A DNA stretch of 64,000 nucleotides. Origin: Ancylomarina longa (GTDB lineage Bacteria > Bacteroidota > Bacteroidia > Bacteroidales > Marinifilaceae). Position 1 is the stretch's first letter. Each line of letters starts with the position of its first letter. Shown one piece after another: positions 7,629 to 16,876 of this stretch. A program made the translations under genes and the position numbers. The DNA lies in contig NZ_RJJX01000010.1 of NCBI RefSeq assembly GCF_003996985.1, forward strand, positions 1 through 64,000, given 5' to 3'. The notes beneath the pieces were generated by a model. The model was not told the DNA's origin. It was given only the letters and a program-made list of their open reading frames with translations, and did no database searches.

Positions 7629-8924
7629 TTAAAATGTAAAACCAAAATCAAGACTTACCAGCCATGCATGTAAACCATCACTTCTTTTGTAGTAGGCAGT
7701 TCTCAAGCCTATACTCTTAAATTGAGCAATTCTGTTTTTCCGAACTAATGATTTGAAATTACCAATACCCATTAATGGAGAATATTGTAATCCTAATCCC
7801 ACTTTATGACTATTAAAATCGGACAAGTCATGATCTGAGGTATAGAATTGAGGTGTATTACTTACACTCACAGTTCCAAATTCAAAGAAATCATCTGCAG
7901 CGGTTTGAGTATGATATCTGTAAAAGGGAGAAACAATAAAAGAGGAGGATATCATCATGGGAAGTTCGATACTGGCAGTATGTGCCGTTATTCCCCAATT
8001 GTCTGTATAAAATCGGTAGAATGCTTTTACCCGCATAAAATCATTAAGGTAGTAGCTCCACCGCATCGAGATGGGAATTTTCAGTCGATTATCATCCAAC
8101 ATTTCTACATGGCTAAGTGATCGCAGTGCTGATTTATTATCTGCAAAAGCAAATGCATCGTCAAAAAATACCCGATGAAAGGGGGTTGATAACAAACCAG
8201 TTTGAGATACAAGTTCTGCTGAAAAAAGTGCTTGTAAGCGTTTTCCAAATACCTGTGAATAGGAAAGTCCTAGTTTCATGGTCGTTCTTACATCATCTTT
8301 GAGCCATTTTGTTCCGGTTCTCAGTTCAAATGGGTAAAGTAATTTCCAACTGTCGCTCATATATAATCCGTCAAGGGTTAATGAACGATTCAGATCTTTT
8401 GAATTAATAGTGTATGATCCTCCCAAATGATAGGAGGTAACATCAAATTCCTTTGAGAAACCAGCCAAGGCACTATAAGCATTTCCCGACTTTGGCAGGT
8501 TGTGTGAATAGGCAACATTAATATGTGCTCTGGAATCACTACTGGAAGCCGATGTCTTATGTGTTTCGAAGTAGTCGATATTGTTAGTAGAGGCAGAGGA
8601 GTAAATATCGATACCGAAATTCAAATCCAGATTTGATAGGGAATCCATAGGAACATGAACTACAAAGCTTGGTGCGATATTGTCCAATTGTTCGGTACCT
8701 CGTCCCCCTGTTACTGGTGAATGATCTCCATCCTGATTGTAATAATTCAGTAAAAAATTTACTTCCACATCTTTGAAATCACTTTGATCAGTAGTGGTTT
8801 TGACTTGTTTACGACTTTCTTCCTGTCTGTCGTCCAGACTATTTTTATTTGTTTGGGCAAAACTACTTACGCTTACAGATAAAAGGAATAGCGCGGTGAA
8901 TAGATTCTTTAGTTGCATCCGCAT
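7629..8924 (-). CDS. DUF3570 outer-membrane beta-barrel protein
   Basis: This 431-residue protein has an N-terminal signal peptide ending near SVSSFAQ. It then shows many amphipathic strands rich in aromatic residues, and ends in LVSLDFGFTF, where the final Phe is the usual outer-membrane assembly signal. Spacing and length fit DUF3570, a barrel family that regularly accompanies DUF4266 and ApbE. Its start overlaps the end of the DUF4266 gene by 16 bases, so the two are translationally coupled. A second Met two codons on is an equally possible start. Its role, perhaps export or anchoring of the small lipoprotein product, is not known. Confidence 0.85.
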   Translation of the reverse strand: MRMQLKNLFTALFLLSVSVSSFAQTNKNSLDDRQEESRKQVKTTTDQSDFKDVEVNFLLNYYNQDGDHSPVTGGRGTEQLDNIAPSFVVHVPMDSLSNLDLNFGIDIYSSASTNNIDYFETHKTSASSSDSRAHINVAYSHNLPKSGNAYSALAGFSKEFDVTSYHLGGSYTINSKDLNRSLTLDGLYMSDSWKLLYPFELRTGTKWLKDDVRTTMKLGLSYSQVFGKRLQALFSAELVSQTGLLSTPFHRVFFDDAFAFADNKSALRSLSHVEMLDDNRLKIPISMRWSYYLNDFMRVKAFYRFYTDNWGITAHTASIELPMMISSSFIVSPFYRYHTQTAADDFFEFGTVSVSNTPQFYTSDHDLSDFNSHKVGLGLQYSPLMGIGNFKSLVRKNRIAQFKSIGLRTAYYKRSDGLHAWLVSLDFGFTF

Positions 8925-9136
8925 CCTCCTCCAGACTTTCCTCCATTAGCACCAGCGGCACCTTCACGGTAAGCTTCGAAATTGGTTTCATAAACTTCCA
9001 GTTTTTTGGCTTGGAGAGCCATTTCTTCATCATTAAGATATGTTTTCTGATAGGCTGCAACAGAAACGCAGCTGTTCAAAGCAATCATTGCCAAAAATCC
9101 CATCAGAACCAGGTTTATTTTGCTTTTTCTTTTCAT
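8909..9136 (-). CDS. DUF4266 small lipoprotein with Gly-Cys tail
   Basis: This 75-residue precursor has a lipoprotein signal (ALNSC, lipidated Cys23), so the mature form is about 53 residues. The mature part begins CVSVAAYQKTYLNDEEMAL, contains a short charged helix, and ends in a Gly-rich tail with GGGCGCN. DUF4266 proteins share this end. With the N-terminal lipid-bearing cysteine and a C-terminal Cys-X-Cys pair, the protein could carry a metal, a disulfide or a modification. It lies 100 bases after ApbE and overlaps the DUF3570 gene. No function is established. Confidence 0.87.
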   Translation of the reverse strand: MKRKSKINLVLMGFLAMIALNSCVSVAAYQKTYLNDEEMALQAKKLEVYETNFEAYREGAAGANGGKSGGGCGCN

Positions 9137-9236
9137 GCGTATTTTTTAATATTAATATCACAGGATTGTATAAGTTAACACAATTAGTGATTATCATTCT
9201 ATTCGTTTGCTATTTGTTATCAAACTATCAAATGCT

Positions 9237-10280
9237 CTAATTTTGTATAGCACCTATTTGAATTTGATGTTTTGTACTTTTCTGATTTGCATTAAAATCT
9301 AATTTGATATTGGCAGAAGTAATCATTTTTTGATCATCTGTCACCAAAATACATTCCACTCCGTTTAAATGGTTAATTAACTCCAAACCTTTTTGCTTGC
9401 CCAATACAAATACCGAGGTAGCTAAAGCATCTGCAAGTTCAGCATTAGGGCAAATAATGGTCACACTATTTAATCCTCTTACCGGATATCCTGTTCGGGG
9501 ATCGATAATATGAGAATATCTTATACCTTTAAAGCGAACATATTTCTCATAGTTTCCGGATGTTACCACAGCAGTTTCACCAATACTTAACCAGGAAAAT
9601 ATTTTATCTTTTTGCTTTGGATTCGAAATCCCTATTTTCCAATTTTTTTGACCTTCGTCTTTTCCCCAACTAATTAAATCTCCCGAAGCATTAACCAAAG
9701 CGCCAACCAAGCCCATTTTCGACATGATTTCTAATGCTTTATTGGCAGCATATCCTTTACCTATACCACCAAAACCTATTTTCATTCCCTTTTCTTTTAA
9801 AAACACAGTGGTTTCAGAATCGTTCAGGATAATATTTTTATAATTTATTTTAGCTACAGAGCTTCTAATACTAGCTGAATCAGGCATTTTCTTCATGCTA
9901 CCATCAAATTTCCAAATTTTATCCATGGAGGCATAACTAATATCAAAGGCTCCATGTGTAAGATCTGATATTTTAATACTTCGCCGAATTAGATTAAATA
10001 ATTCACGATCTACTTTTACAGGTTTAACACCTGCATTTCGAATAATTTTACTGGTTTGCGAATTAGCATCCCAGGACGAAATCAATTTTTCTATTCTTTT
10101 GATCTCCTTAATGCCTGCACTTATTGCCAAATCTGCTTTATCCTCATCAGAACAAACAGCAGTCATCTCGAAACGCGATCCCATTAAAAGCAGAACCTTG
10201 GTGTGAGATCTACTTTGCTGAGCATGGGCACCAGATACTAGTCCGATACAAAGAAGGCATATGCTTATTATTCTTCGCAT
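9237..10280 (-). CDS. apbE: FAD:protein FMN transferase (ApbE family)
   Basis: This 347-residue exported protein has a signal peptide (cleavage near GAHAQQ). ApbE family motifs are present: GAFDISY, GFGGIGKGYAANKA, VNASGDLISWG, then TSGNYEKYV and SHIIDPRTGYPV, followed by a typical C-terminal region with ADALATSVFVLG. ApbE hydrolyses FAD and attaches FMN to Thr/Ser in periplasmic electron-transfer proteins. No NqrC/RnfG-type target with the usual S/T-G-A-T motif is visible among its neighbours. The start is 2 bases after the thioredoxin stop, so the two are one transcriptional unit. Confidence 0.9.
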   Translation of the reverse strand: MRRIISICLLCIGLVSGAHAQQSRSHTKVLLLMGSRFEMTAVCSDEDKADLAISAGIKEIKRIEKLISSWDANSQTSKIIRNAGVKPVKVDRELFNLIRRSIKISDLTHGAFDISYASMDKIWKFDGSMKKMPDSASIRSSVAKINYKNIILNDSETTVFLKEKGMKIGFGGIGKGYAANKALEIMSKMGLVGALVNASGDLISWGKDEGQKNWKIGISNPKQKDKIFSWLSIGETAVVTSGNYEKYVRFKGIRYSHIIDPRTGYPVRGLNSVTIICPNAELADALATSVFVLGKQKGLELINHLNGVECILVTDDQKMITSANIKLDFNANQKSTKHQIQIGAIQN

Positions 10281-10282
10281 TT

Positions 10283-10729
10283 CTAATTATTAATAATAGA
10301 TTGAATGTGTCGTACGTATTCCGAAGGGTTCAGCTTTTTATATCCAGTTCTTCCTAATACTTTTCCATCACTATCCATTAAAATGACTGTAGGAAATTGT
10401 CCTTTTGGATTGTACTTAGCAGCAAGTTTTTCGTTGATTTCAACTTGTTCCTTAGGAAGTTTATTTTTCTTTAGTCGAGGAAAATCTGCATTTAGGATAA
10501 CTAAATTATTTGCAGCAAAATCTTTAAATTCATTAGTGCTCAGAATAGTTTTACGTAATAATATACAAGAACGACACCAATCTGACCCGGAAAAATTAAT
10601 CAATACTTGCTTGTTTTCTAGTTTTGCCTTTTTCAAAGCATCCGGCAAATTGTTTTGAGCATTTATATTTGTAAATCCTATCATGCTAATTGTCAGGATT
10701 AAAAACAACATCTGTGTGTACTTTTTCAT
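10283..10729 (-). CDS. Periplasmic thioredoxin-like protein
   Basis: This 148-residue protein has a signal peptide (cleavage near NINAQN) and a thioredoxin fold. The redox motif is WCRSC in GSDWCRSCILLRK (about residues 51-56), and the cis-Pro region is QFPTVILMDSDGK. It belongs to the DUF255/thioredoxin_7-like class rather than TlpA. As first gene of the ApbE-DUF4266-DUF3570 operon it is well placed to keep the Cys-X-Cys tail of the lipoprotein reduced (inference). It is exported, so it acts in the periplasm. Confidence 0.88.
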   Translation of the reverse strand: MKKYTQMLFLILTISMIGFTNINAQNNLPDALKKAKLENKQVLINFSGSDWCRSCILLRKTILSTNEFKDFAANNLVILNADFPRLKKNKLPKEQVEINEKLAAKYNPKGQFPTVILMDSDGKVLGRTGYKKLNPSEYVRHIQSIINN

Positions 10730-10785
10730 TTGATTTATTTTATAAATAGCGCCGATTTTTTTTGCTATTTCTATTTTTAATAAAT

Positions 10786-10832
10786 CAAAACTATATAAAA
10801 ATACCTTTTAGTATTTTATTTTAACGTTAAAA
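10786..10832 (-). promoter_or_regulatory. Promoter and palindrome upstream of the thioredoxin-ApbE operon
   Basis: Read on the minus strand, TAGTTTTG (10793-10786) matches the Bacteroidota -7 element TAnnTTTG and would start transcription near 10781, leaving a leader of about 50 bases. No clear -33 element is present. Instead a perfect 14-base palindrome TTTTAACGTTAAAA is at 10819-10832, centred about 44 bases upstream of the expected start, a position typical of an activator. Confidence 0.5.
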
Positions 10833-10897
10833 GATGTGAAAATCCAGATGTATAGGTGTAAGAGACTTGATTTGCTTGGAATTAGTATATGAAAAGT

Positions 10898-11449
10898 TTA
10901 TTGTAACTGAATTCCGTTATTATAAAGAATGCCTAATACTTCACTGCCAAGATTATTTTTTAGAAGTCGGAGATGTTGCTTGATTTTTTTATTATCTACA
11001 TCCAATAAACCTAAAATTATATATGCTGACTTGCTGTCTTTTGGAGCATCTTGTATTAGTTCGATTAAGATGTTAGCTCCAGATTGGTATTCTTTGTTAC
11101 TAAGGACAGATAGATTTACAAAAAACTGACTTGCTGTTCTTATGACTTCTCCATCTTCTTCTACCTGAATAAATGGGAATAAAGCCATAATTGCACGTGG
11201 GTTTTTCTTGCGAATGGTAGCGCTTAAGGCGGTAAGCATTTTGGTTCTTTCCATGCTCGTACTGTGTGATTGCAAATATTCGTATAGCTGGAATAAGGCA
11301 GAAATCATATGTTTATTTCTGCTTTCTCCGTACAAATAACAGGCACGAAACACCATTACCTGCACTTCATTTTTATTTAAGTCATCCCATTTTTCTGGCT
11401 GAAGTGTTAATTGATCTAAGTAGGAGTAATCATTTTTATTTACAGACAT
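10898..11449 (-). CDS. Helical-repeat protein of unknown function
   Basis: This 183-residue, probably all-alpha cytosolic protein has no signal peptide. The repeating pattern of amphipathic helix pairs, such as RNKHMISALFQLYEYLQ and RTASQFFVNLSVLSNK, suggests HEAT- or TPR-like hairpins. It reads outward from the tRNA-Leu region and ends 168 bases before the thioredoxin promoter region. I do not recognise a family, and the sequence gives no catalytic motif. Confidence 0.65.
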   Translation of the reverse strand: MSVNKNDYSYLDQLTLQPEKWDDLNKNEVQVMVFRACYLYGESRNKHMISALFQLYEYLQSHSTSMERTKMLTALSATIRKKNPRAIMALFPFIQVEEDGEVIRTASQFFVNLSVLSNKEYQSGANILIELIQDAPKDSKSAYIILGLLDVDNKKIKQHLRLLKNNLGSEVLGILYNNGIQLQ

Positions 11450-11615
11450 CGGCTATTTTTTTTAGTGCTGCAAAGATAAGAAATGAATGTGATCTCCAAA
11501 GTAAAATTACCAGGCGTGCTTTGTGCTGATTTTTTATCATTTAGAACAAAATATGCATTTCAGATTTTAAATTCTCTTTGCGGTTGTTTCTTTTTTGTTA
11601 ATTTTGCTAGCCCTT

Positions 11616-11699
11616 GCCCAGGTGGTGGAATCGGTAGACACGCCAGCTTGAGGGGCTGGTGGCCTTATGGTCGTGCAAGTTCGAGTCTTGTTCTGGGCA
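11616..11699 (+). tRNA. tRNA-Leu (anticodon GAG)
   Basis: The 84-base sequence folds into an acceptor stem GCCCAGG/TCTGGGC, a D arm, the anticodon stem CCAGC/GCTGG with loop TTGAGGG (anticodon GAG, reading CUC/CUU), a long variable arm typical of class II tRNAs, and a T arm with TTCGAGT. The discriminator base is A. CCA is not encoded. A decayed integrase lies just downstream. Confidence 0.95.
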
Positions 11700-11760
11700 C
11701 TTTTAGAAGTTTTATAGAGTTAACACTCTTATTTTAAGTCGTTCTCCAACGCACTAGCGA

Positions 11761-11797
11761 TAGGTTTTCAAAAACTCAATCACTTTTTGAAAACCTA
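11761..11797. repeat. Perfect 14-bp inverted repeat upstream of the integrase remnant
   Basis: TAGGTTTTCAAAAA (11761-11774) and TTTTTGAAAACCTA (11784-11797) are perfectly inverted around nine bases. The dyad lies between the tRNA-Leu gene and the ATG of the truncated integrase at 11802. It could be an integrase operator, a remnant of the element's attachment region, or a terminator for the tRNA. Confidence 0.5.
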
Positions 11798-11801
11798 CGC
11801 A

Positions 11802-12065
11802 ATGAAAAATACATATTCAGAACCTAAATTATTTCCGACTGATCGGAACATAAAAAAGCTGTGGTTTGTTGCATTTCGATTTGCCGACCCAAATACGGGT
11901 GAACGTAAACAATTTCAGTTCCGTGGCGGCATTAATCATCATAAATCAAAACATGATCGCATAGTAGAGGAAACTTCCCTTTGTAGTGCTCTTCTTACCA
12001 TGCTTAAAGAGGGATGGAATGGATCAATTAGGCACCTAATCTACAAAAAAAAAACTGTTCCCTAA
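11802..12065 (+). pseudogene. Truncated tyrosine-recombinase (integrase) N-terminal remnant
   Basis: These 87 residues match only the Arm-type DNA-binding N-terminus of Bacteroidota phage/ICE integrases: WFVAFRFADPNTGERKQF, then GGINHHKSKHDR and LLTMLKEGWN. Full integrases have about 400 residues; the SAM-like core-binding and catalytic (R-H-R-Y) domains are missing. The sequence stops 70 bases before a tRNA-Gly gene. ATG 11802 is preferred over a TTG five codons earlier that falls inside the inverted repeat. An integrase fragment next to a tRNA gene marks a past integration event. Confidence 0.72.
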
Positions 12066-12083
12066 AAATATAAGAAACAGTTT
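12052..12083 (+). terminator. Weak hairpin after the integrase remnant
   Basis: AAACTGTT (12052-12059) pairs with AACAGTTT (12076-12083) over the stop codon. The stem is short and AT-rich and the T-run is poor, so it may be incidental. Confidence 0.3.
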
Positions 12084-12134
12084 CCATAATGCTTAATTAT
12101 ACAGTAAAATCCTCTCTCGAGGCAAGTAATATTG

Positions 12135-12207
12135 AGCGAGAAACGAGACTCGAACTCGCGACCCCAACCTTGGCAAGGTTGTGCTCTACCAACTGAGCTA
12201 TTCTCGC
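12135..12207 (-). tRNA. tRNA-Gly (anticodon GCC)
   Basis: On the minus strand a 73-base cloverleaf begins GCGAGAATAGCTCAG and ends in the pairing TTCTCGC, with T as the discriminator. The anticodon loop TTGCCAA within stem CAACC/GGTTG gives anticodon GCC. The T loop is TTCGAGT. CCA is not encoded. Confidence 0.95.
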
Positions 12208-12400
12208 ATTTTGCAAAAACCCTTTATTCTTTCGTTTTGCGATGCAAATATAGATAATCCAATGCTTTTAACAAGAGTTTTCAGCAAAAAAATATCAAAA
12301 ACATTGCCATTTAAAGGCTAAAAAACTGATTATTTGGCAAAAAGAAAAGAAGAAAATGAAACAACATTTTCCTCTTTCTTATATTACTAAAATCCTTAAT

Positions 12401-14614
12401 TTATAAATTTTGCTTTAAAAACTTATTGAATCTTTTATACAAGTGTAATCTGGTTTTTCCGCCATATATACTATGATTTCTATTGGTATACATTTGCATT
12501 TCAAATGCTTTATCTTCCTGTACCAAACGTTCTGCAAACTCATAAGTATTTTGAACATGAACATTATCATCCGCTGTTCCATGACAAAGCAATAAAGCAC
12601 CCTTTAACTCCTTTACATGGTTAATTGGCGAGTTATCATCGTATCCGGTAGGATTTTCCTGTGGGGTTCTCATAAATCGTTCGGTATAAACAGAATCATA
12701 GTATCTCCAGTTGGTAACCGGAGCAACAGCAATCGCTGATTTAAATACGTCATTCCCTTTTTCTAAACAAAGAGAAGACATAAAACCACCATAACTCCAT
12801 CCCCAAATTGCAATACGATTTTCATCGATAAAACTCTCTTTCGCAAGACTTTTCGCAGCAGAAATCTGATCATCAGACTCTAACCTACCCAATTGCATGT
12901 AAGTGCATTTTCTAAATACCTGTCCGCGAGCACCAGTTCCTCTGGGATCAACGCAAACTACAATATAACCTTCTTGTGCCAAATATTGATACCAGTCAAA
13001 GCTCCATGAGTTTAATACCTCTTGAGAATTAGGACCACTATACTGAGTCATCACAACAGGGTATTTTTTCGATGGATCAAAATCGTATGGCTTAATCATC
13101 CAAGCATTCAACATCGTCATGCCATCAGCAGCTGGTAACATGGTAAATTCTTTCGGACGGTAATGATATTCTTTTAATTTCTCAACCAAAGCATGATTAT
13201 CCTCTAACACTCTAATTTGCTTTCCTTTTCCACTAAATAAGCTAACCGTGTTGGGTTGTGTAATGCTTGAAAAATAATTGATATAGAATTTATAGCCATT
13301 ACTAAATACGCTTCTATTCGTTCCTTTTTTGGGAGTAAGAAGTTTTTTACCCGTTCCATTTAACTTGATTGTATAAACATTGCGCTCCAAAGGAGAAACC
13401 TCTGCCGACTGATAATAGCAAAGCTTTTTACTTTCATCATATCCTAAAAAGTCGGTCACATCCCAATCTCCACTTGTTATTTGCTGATAAGACTCCACAT
13501 TTGTCATATCATATAAATAAAGATGATTAAATCCATCCTGTTCGCTTAGATAAATAAAATGTTTTCCATCCTTAAGAAAGGTTAGATAATCAAAATTAGA
13601 TTCCTCAATATAATATTTATTTTCCTGAGAATGAATCACATTAGAAGCTCCTGTTTTTGAGTTAGCAAGTAGAATTTCCAATTTATTTTGAAGACGATTC
13701 AAGCGAAGAATACTAAGCATTTTAGGATTCTGAGTCCATTTAATTCGGGGAATATATTGATCCTTCTCCTCTCCTACATCCATTTTTTTTGTAACTCGAT
13801 CCTCCACATTATAAACCCAAACGCTAACTTCAGAATTCTTTTCTCCTGCTTTAGGATATTTATAGGTATAGTTTTCTGGATAAAGCGCATTTTCCTTTAA
13901 CTGAGGATTTGTACCTTCGAATTTAGTCATATTGAAAAGCTTCACAGCACTCTCATTAAACTTCATATATGCTAAAAACTTACTATCAGGCGACCATTCA
14001 AATGCTTTGTTAAATTCAAACTCTTCCTCGTATACCCAATCCGGAGATCCATTTTGAATTTTATTATATTCTCCATCTTTTGTAATTCGAATCTCAGAAC
14101 CAAAAGGAACATTATGGATGTAAATATTATTATCTCTCACAAAAGCGATTCTATTACCGTTCGGAGAAAAAGTTGCCAAACGCTGCCTACCGTTTTTCGA
14201 CAATGGAAGCAATTCCTTATTTTTAAATGAAAACACATAATAATCAGCAGTAAAAGAACGACGATAAATTCGCTCTGGATTCGACATTAATAGAATTCGA
14301 CTTTCATCAGCACTAAATTCATAATCATTAATCTTTTTCACCACAGCATCTTTCAGTGTAGTAAGATTGAGCAGTGTATCTACCACCAAACCTGTAGCGT
14401 AATTAGATTTCACAATCAAGGTACCATCACCTTCAAGTGTAGTATAATGGACTCCATCATTCATAGATCGTAAGCCATATACTGATTTCTGATGAAATGA
14501 ACGATTCAGCATCAAATCCTCCATTGTAATTTTCTTCACATCATCCTGAGCAAACGAGAGAATAGAGAAACACAATAAAATTCCCAGCGCTAAAAATTGC
14601 CTAAACTTCTTCAT
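12401..14614 (-). CDS. Dipeptidyl peptidase IV (S9 family)
   Basis: Starting at the Met of MKKFRQFLALGILLC (a signal peptide ending SFAQ), this protein has 737 residues; a start 16 codons upstream adds a leader with no signal character. Residues 30-480 form the eight-bladed propeller and include DWVYEEEF, whose paired Glu bind the substrate N-terminus. The alpha/beta-hydrolase domain has the nucleophile in WGWSYGGF (Ser607), Asp in GTADDNVH (about 683) and His in NRNHSIYGG (714). It removes X-Pro or X-Ala dipeptides in the periplasm. It stands alone between tRNA-Gly and thrS. Confidence 0.93.
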   Translation of the reverse strand: MKKFRQFLALGILLCFSILSFAQDDVKKITMEDLMLNRSFHQKSVYGLRSMNDGVHYTTLEGDGTLIVKSNYATGLVVDTLLNLTTLKDAVVKKINDYEFSADESRILLMSNPERIYRRSFTADYYVFSFKNKELLPLSKNGRQRLATFSPNGNRIAFVRDNNIYIHNVPFGSEIRITKDGEYNKIQNGSPDWVYEEEFEFNKAFEWSPDSKFLAYMKFNESAVKLFNMTKFEGTNPQLKENALYPENYTYKYPKAGEKNSEVSVWVYNVEDRVTKKMDVGEEKDQYIPRIKWTQNPKMLSILRLNRLQNKLEILLANSKTGASNVIHSQENKYYIEESNFDYLTFLKDGKHFIYLSEQDGFNHLYLYDMTNVESYQQITSGDWDVTDFLGYDESKKLCYYQSAEVSPLERNVYTIKLNGTGKKLLTPKKGTNRSVFSNGYKFYINYFSSITQPNTVSLFSGKGKQIRVLEDNHALVEKLKEYHYRPKEFTMLPAADGMTMLNAWMIKPYDFDPSKKYPVVMTQYSGPNSQEVLNSWSFDWYQYLAQEGYIVVCVDPRGTGARGQVFRKCTYMQLGRLESDDQISAAKSLAKESFIDENRIAIWGWSYGGFMSSLCLEKGNDVFKSAIAVAPVTNWRYYDSVYTERFMRTPQENPTGYDDNSPINHVKELKGALLLCHGTADDNVHVQNTYEFAERLVQEDKAFEMQMYTNRNHSIYGGKTRLHLYKRFNKFLKQNL

Positions 14615-14917
14615 AGTTATTGAATTATTACAATTAGTATCAGTTGTTAAAACAGAATCCAAAGATTCTATTTTTTTTAGAGAAAAGAAACATTTACAAC
14701 AGATATTCCTTGCTGATTTATCTCATACAATCTATAGATATTGGACAATCCTTAAATCCTTTTCAATCCATTCACCCAAGAAATAAACCTAGGAATTAAA
14801 TTAGCTTGGCAGAATTCTTCGGAATACCAGAAGATTGACCCGGATTTTAAAGCAGGTTTTAGGCAGAAAGTTATATCTTTGAGGATCGAATAAAAACACG
14901 AATTTTAAATACGAATA
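14615..14917. other. Divergent intergenic region before thrS
   Basis: This 303-base AT-rich gap holds the start regions of DPP-IV (minus) and thrS (plus). The thrS promoter is visible at 14874-14881. I see no T-box, riboswitch or long hairpin. Confidence 0.6.
14874..14881 (+). promoter_or_regulatory. Promoter -7 element for the thrS operon
   Basis: TATCTTTG matches TAnnTTTG and would give a leader of about 30 bases before thrS. The -33 position has only T-rich sequence, not a clear TTTG. Confidence 0.55.
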
Positions 14918-16870
14918 ATGATTAAAATTACATTTCCTGATAATACTGTAAAAGATTTTGAGGCTGGCATTTCCGGTCTCGAAATTGCTAAAAGCATTAG
15001 TAATCGATTAGCCAAGGAAGTTCTTGCCATTACAGTAAATGATACTGTTTGGGATTTGACTCGTCCGATTACGGAAGATGCTACCATTAAGCTACATACC
15101 TGGGATGACAAAGAAGGTAAAGATGCATTTTGGCACAGTTCAGCTCACCTAATGGCCGAAGCGCTTGAAGCTTTGTATCCTGGTGTGAAATTTGGTATTG
15201 GTCCATCTATCGATATGGGTTTTTACTATGATATTGATTTAGGAAATGGTACGGTTTTAACCGATAAGGATCTTCCCGCAATTGAAAAGAAAATGCTGGA
15301 ACTTGCACAATGCAAGAATACATATACTAGAAGTGAGGTAAGCAAGCAAGAAGCTTTATCTTACTTCACTGATAAAAATGACGAATATAAGCTGGAACTA
15401 ATTAGTGAATTGGAAGATGGAACCATTAGCTTTTACAAACAGGGAAATTTTACCGATTTATGTAGAGGTCCACACCTGCCAAATACTAGTTATATTAAGG
15501 CAATTAAATTAAATTCTATTGCCGGAGCCTATTGGCGCGGTGATGAAAAAAGACCTCAACTTACCCGAGTATATGGAATTACTTTTCCGAAAAAGAAATT
15601 TTTGGATGAATATATAGTGATGATGGAAGAGGCGAAAAAAAGGGATCACCGTAAGTTAGGAAAAGAGATGGAGTTATTTACCTTCTCACAGAATGTAGGA
15701 CAAGGTATGCCAATATGGTTACCTAAAGGTGCCCAACTACGAGAAAGTCTGGAGACATTTTTGAAACGTGTTCAGAAAAAATTCGGATACGAACAAATCA
15801 TCACTCCACACATAGGAAATATCAATCTTTACAAAACTTCTGGTCACTACGAGAAGTATGGAGAAGATTCATTTCAATCCATTAAAACGCCACAAGAAGG
15901 GGAAGAATATTTATTGAAACCAATGAATTGTCCTCACCATTGCGAAGCATATAAATTTAAACCACGTTCCTACAAGGATCTTCCTGTTCGTTATGCTGAG
16001 TTCGGAACCGTTTATCGTTACGAACAAAGTGGGGAATTGCACGGTTTAACCAGGGTAAGAAGCTTTACTCAAGATGATGCGCATTTATTCTGTACTCCGG
16101 ATCAACTTAAAGATGAATTCAAGAAAGTTATTGATATTATCTTTATCATTTTTAAAGCTTTAGATTTCAAGGAATTTACTGCACAAATCTCATTACGCGA
16201 TCAAGTAAATCGTGAAAAATATATTGGTAGTGATGAAAACTGGGATAAGGCTGAAAAGGCAATTATAGAAGCCGCTGAAGAGAAAGGTTTAAATACAATT
16301 GTGGAATATGGCGAAGCAGCCTTTTATGGTCCTAAACTCGATTTCATGATTAAAGATGCTATCGGACGTAAATGGCAGTTAGGAACCATTCAGGTAGATT
16401 ACAATTTACCAGAGCGATTTGGATTGGAATACGTAGGAAGCGACAATCAAAAACATCGCCCAATTATGATTCACAGAGCTCCATTCGGTTCTATGGAACG
16501 ATTTGTTGCAGTTTTATTGGAACACACAGGCGGTAAATTCCCATTGTGGTTGACACCGGAACAAGCTGTAATTATGCCAATTAGCGAAAAATATAACGAT
16601 TATGCAAAAAAAGTTTTAAATTCGTTAAATAATTCCGATATTCGCGCCGTATTAGATGATCGAAACGAAAAAATCGGTCGCAAAATCCGCGATAACGAAT
16701 TAAAAAAGATCCCATACCTTATTATTGTTGGCGAAAAAGAAGTGACAGAAAATACACTTTCTATTCGGAAACAAGGAGAGGGAGATATGGGATTGATGAG
16801 TATAGATCAATTTGCAACATTTATAAATAAGGAAGTAGAAGATCAATTATCTTCTATTGAGAATTACTAA
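14918..16870 (+). CDS. thrS: Threonyl-tRNA synthetase
   Basis: This 650-residue cytosolic enzyme has the full ThrRS layout: a TGS domain (1-60), an editing domain with [16 protein letters not shown] and the [11 protein letters not shown] region, the class II catalytic core with [11 protein letters not shown] (zinc Cys and substrate loop), [21 protein letters not shown] (motif 2) and [11 protein letters not shown] (motif 3), and the anticodon-binding domain ending near DQLSSIENY. It charges tRNA-Thr. It is followed, 20 bases on, by infC, rpmI and rplT, the classic operon order. Confidence 0.97.
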   Translation: MIKITFPDNTVKDFEAGISGLEIAKSISNRLAKEVLAITVNDTVWDLTRPITEDATIKLHTWDDKEGKDAFWHSSAHLMAEALEALYPGVKFGIGPSIDMGFYYDIDLGNGTVLTDKDLPAIEKKMLELAQCKNTYTRSEVSKQEALSYFTDKNDEYKLELISELEDGTISFYKQGNFTDLCRGPHLPNTSYIKAIKLNSIAGAYWRGDEKRPQLTRVYGITFPKKKFLDEYIVMMEEAKKRDHRKLGKEMELFTFSQNVGQGMPIWLPKGAQLRESLETFLKRVQKKFGYEQIITPHIGNINLYKTSGHYEKYGEDSFQSIKTPQEGEEYLLKPMNCPHHCEAYKFKPRSYKDLPVRYAEFGTVYRYEQSGELHGLTRVRSFTQDDAHLFCTPDQLKDEFKKVIDIIFIIFKALDFKEFTAQISLRDQVNREKYIGSDENWDKAEKAIIEAAEEKGLNTIVEYGEAAFYGPKLDFMIKDAIGRKWQLGTIQVDYNLPERFGLEYVGSDNQKHRPIMIHRAPFGSMERFVAVLLEHTGGKFPLWLTPEQAVIMPISEKYNDYAKKVLNSLNNSDIRAVLDDRNEKIGRKIRDNELKKIPYLIIVGEKEVTENTLSIRKQGEGDMGLMSIDQFATFINKEVEDQLSSIENY

Positions 16871-16876
16871 CTAAAC

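Noticed and set aside
8863-9060. Frame overlapping the DUF4266 gene
   Set aside because: It lies in another frame of a well-supported lipoprotein gene and has no independent support.
11787-11801. TTG start five codons before the integrase remnant ATG
   Set aside because: The TTG falls inside the inverted repeat and adds no similarity to integrases.
14615-14917. T-box or threonine riboswitch upstream of thrS
   Set aside because: The predicted leader is only about 30 bases; no T-box sequence or anti-terminator hairpin is seen.
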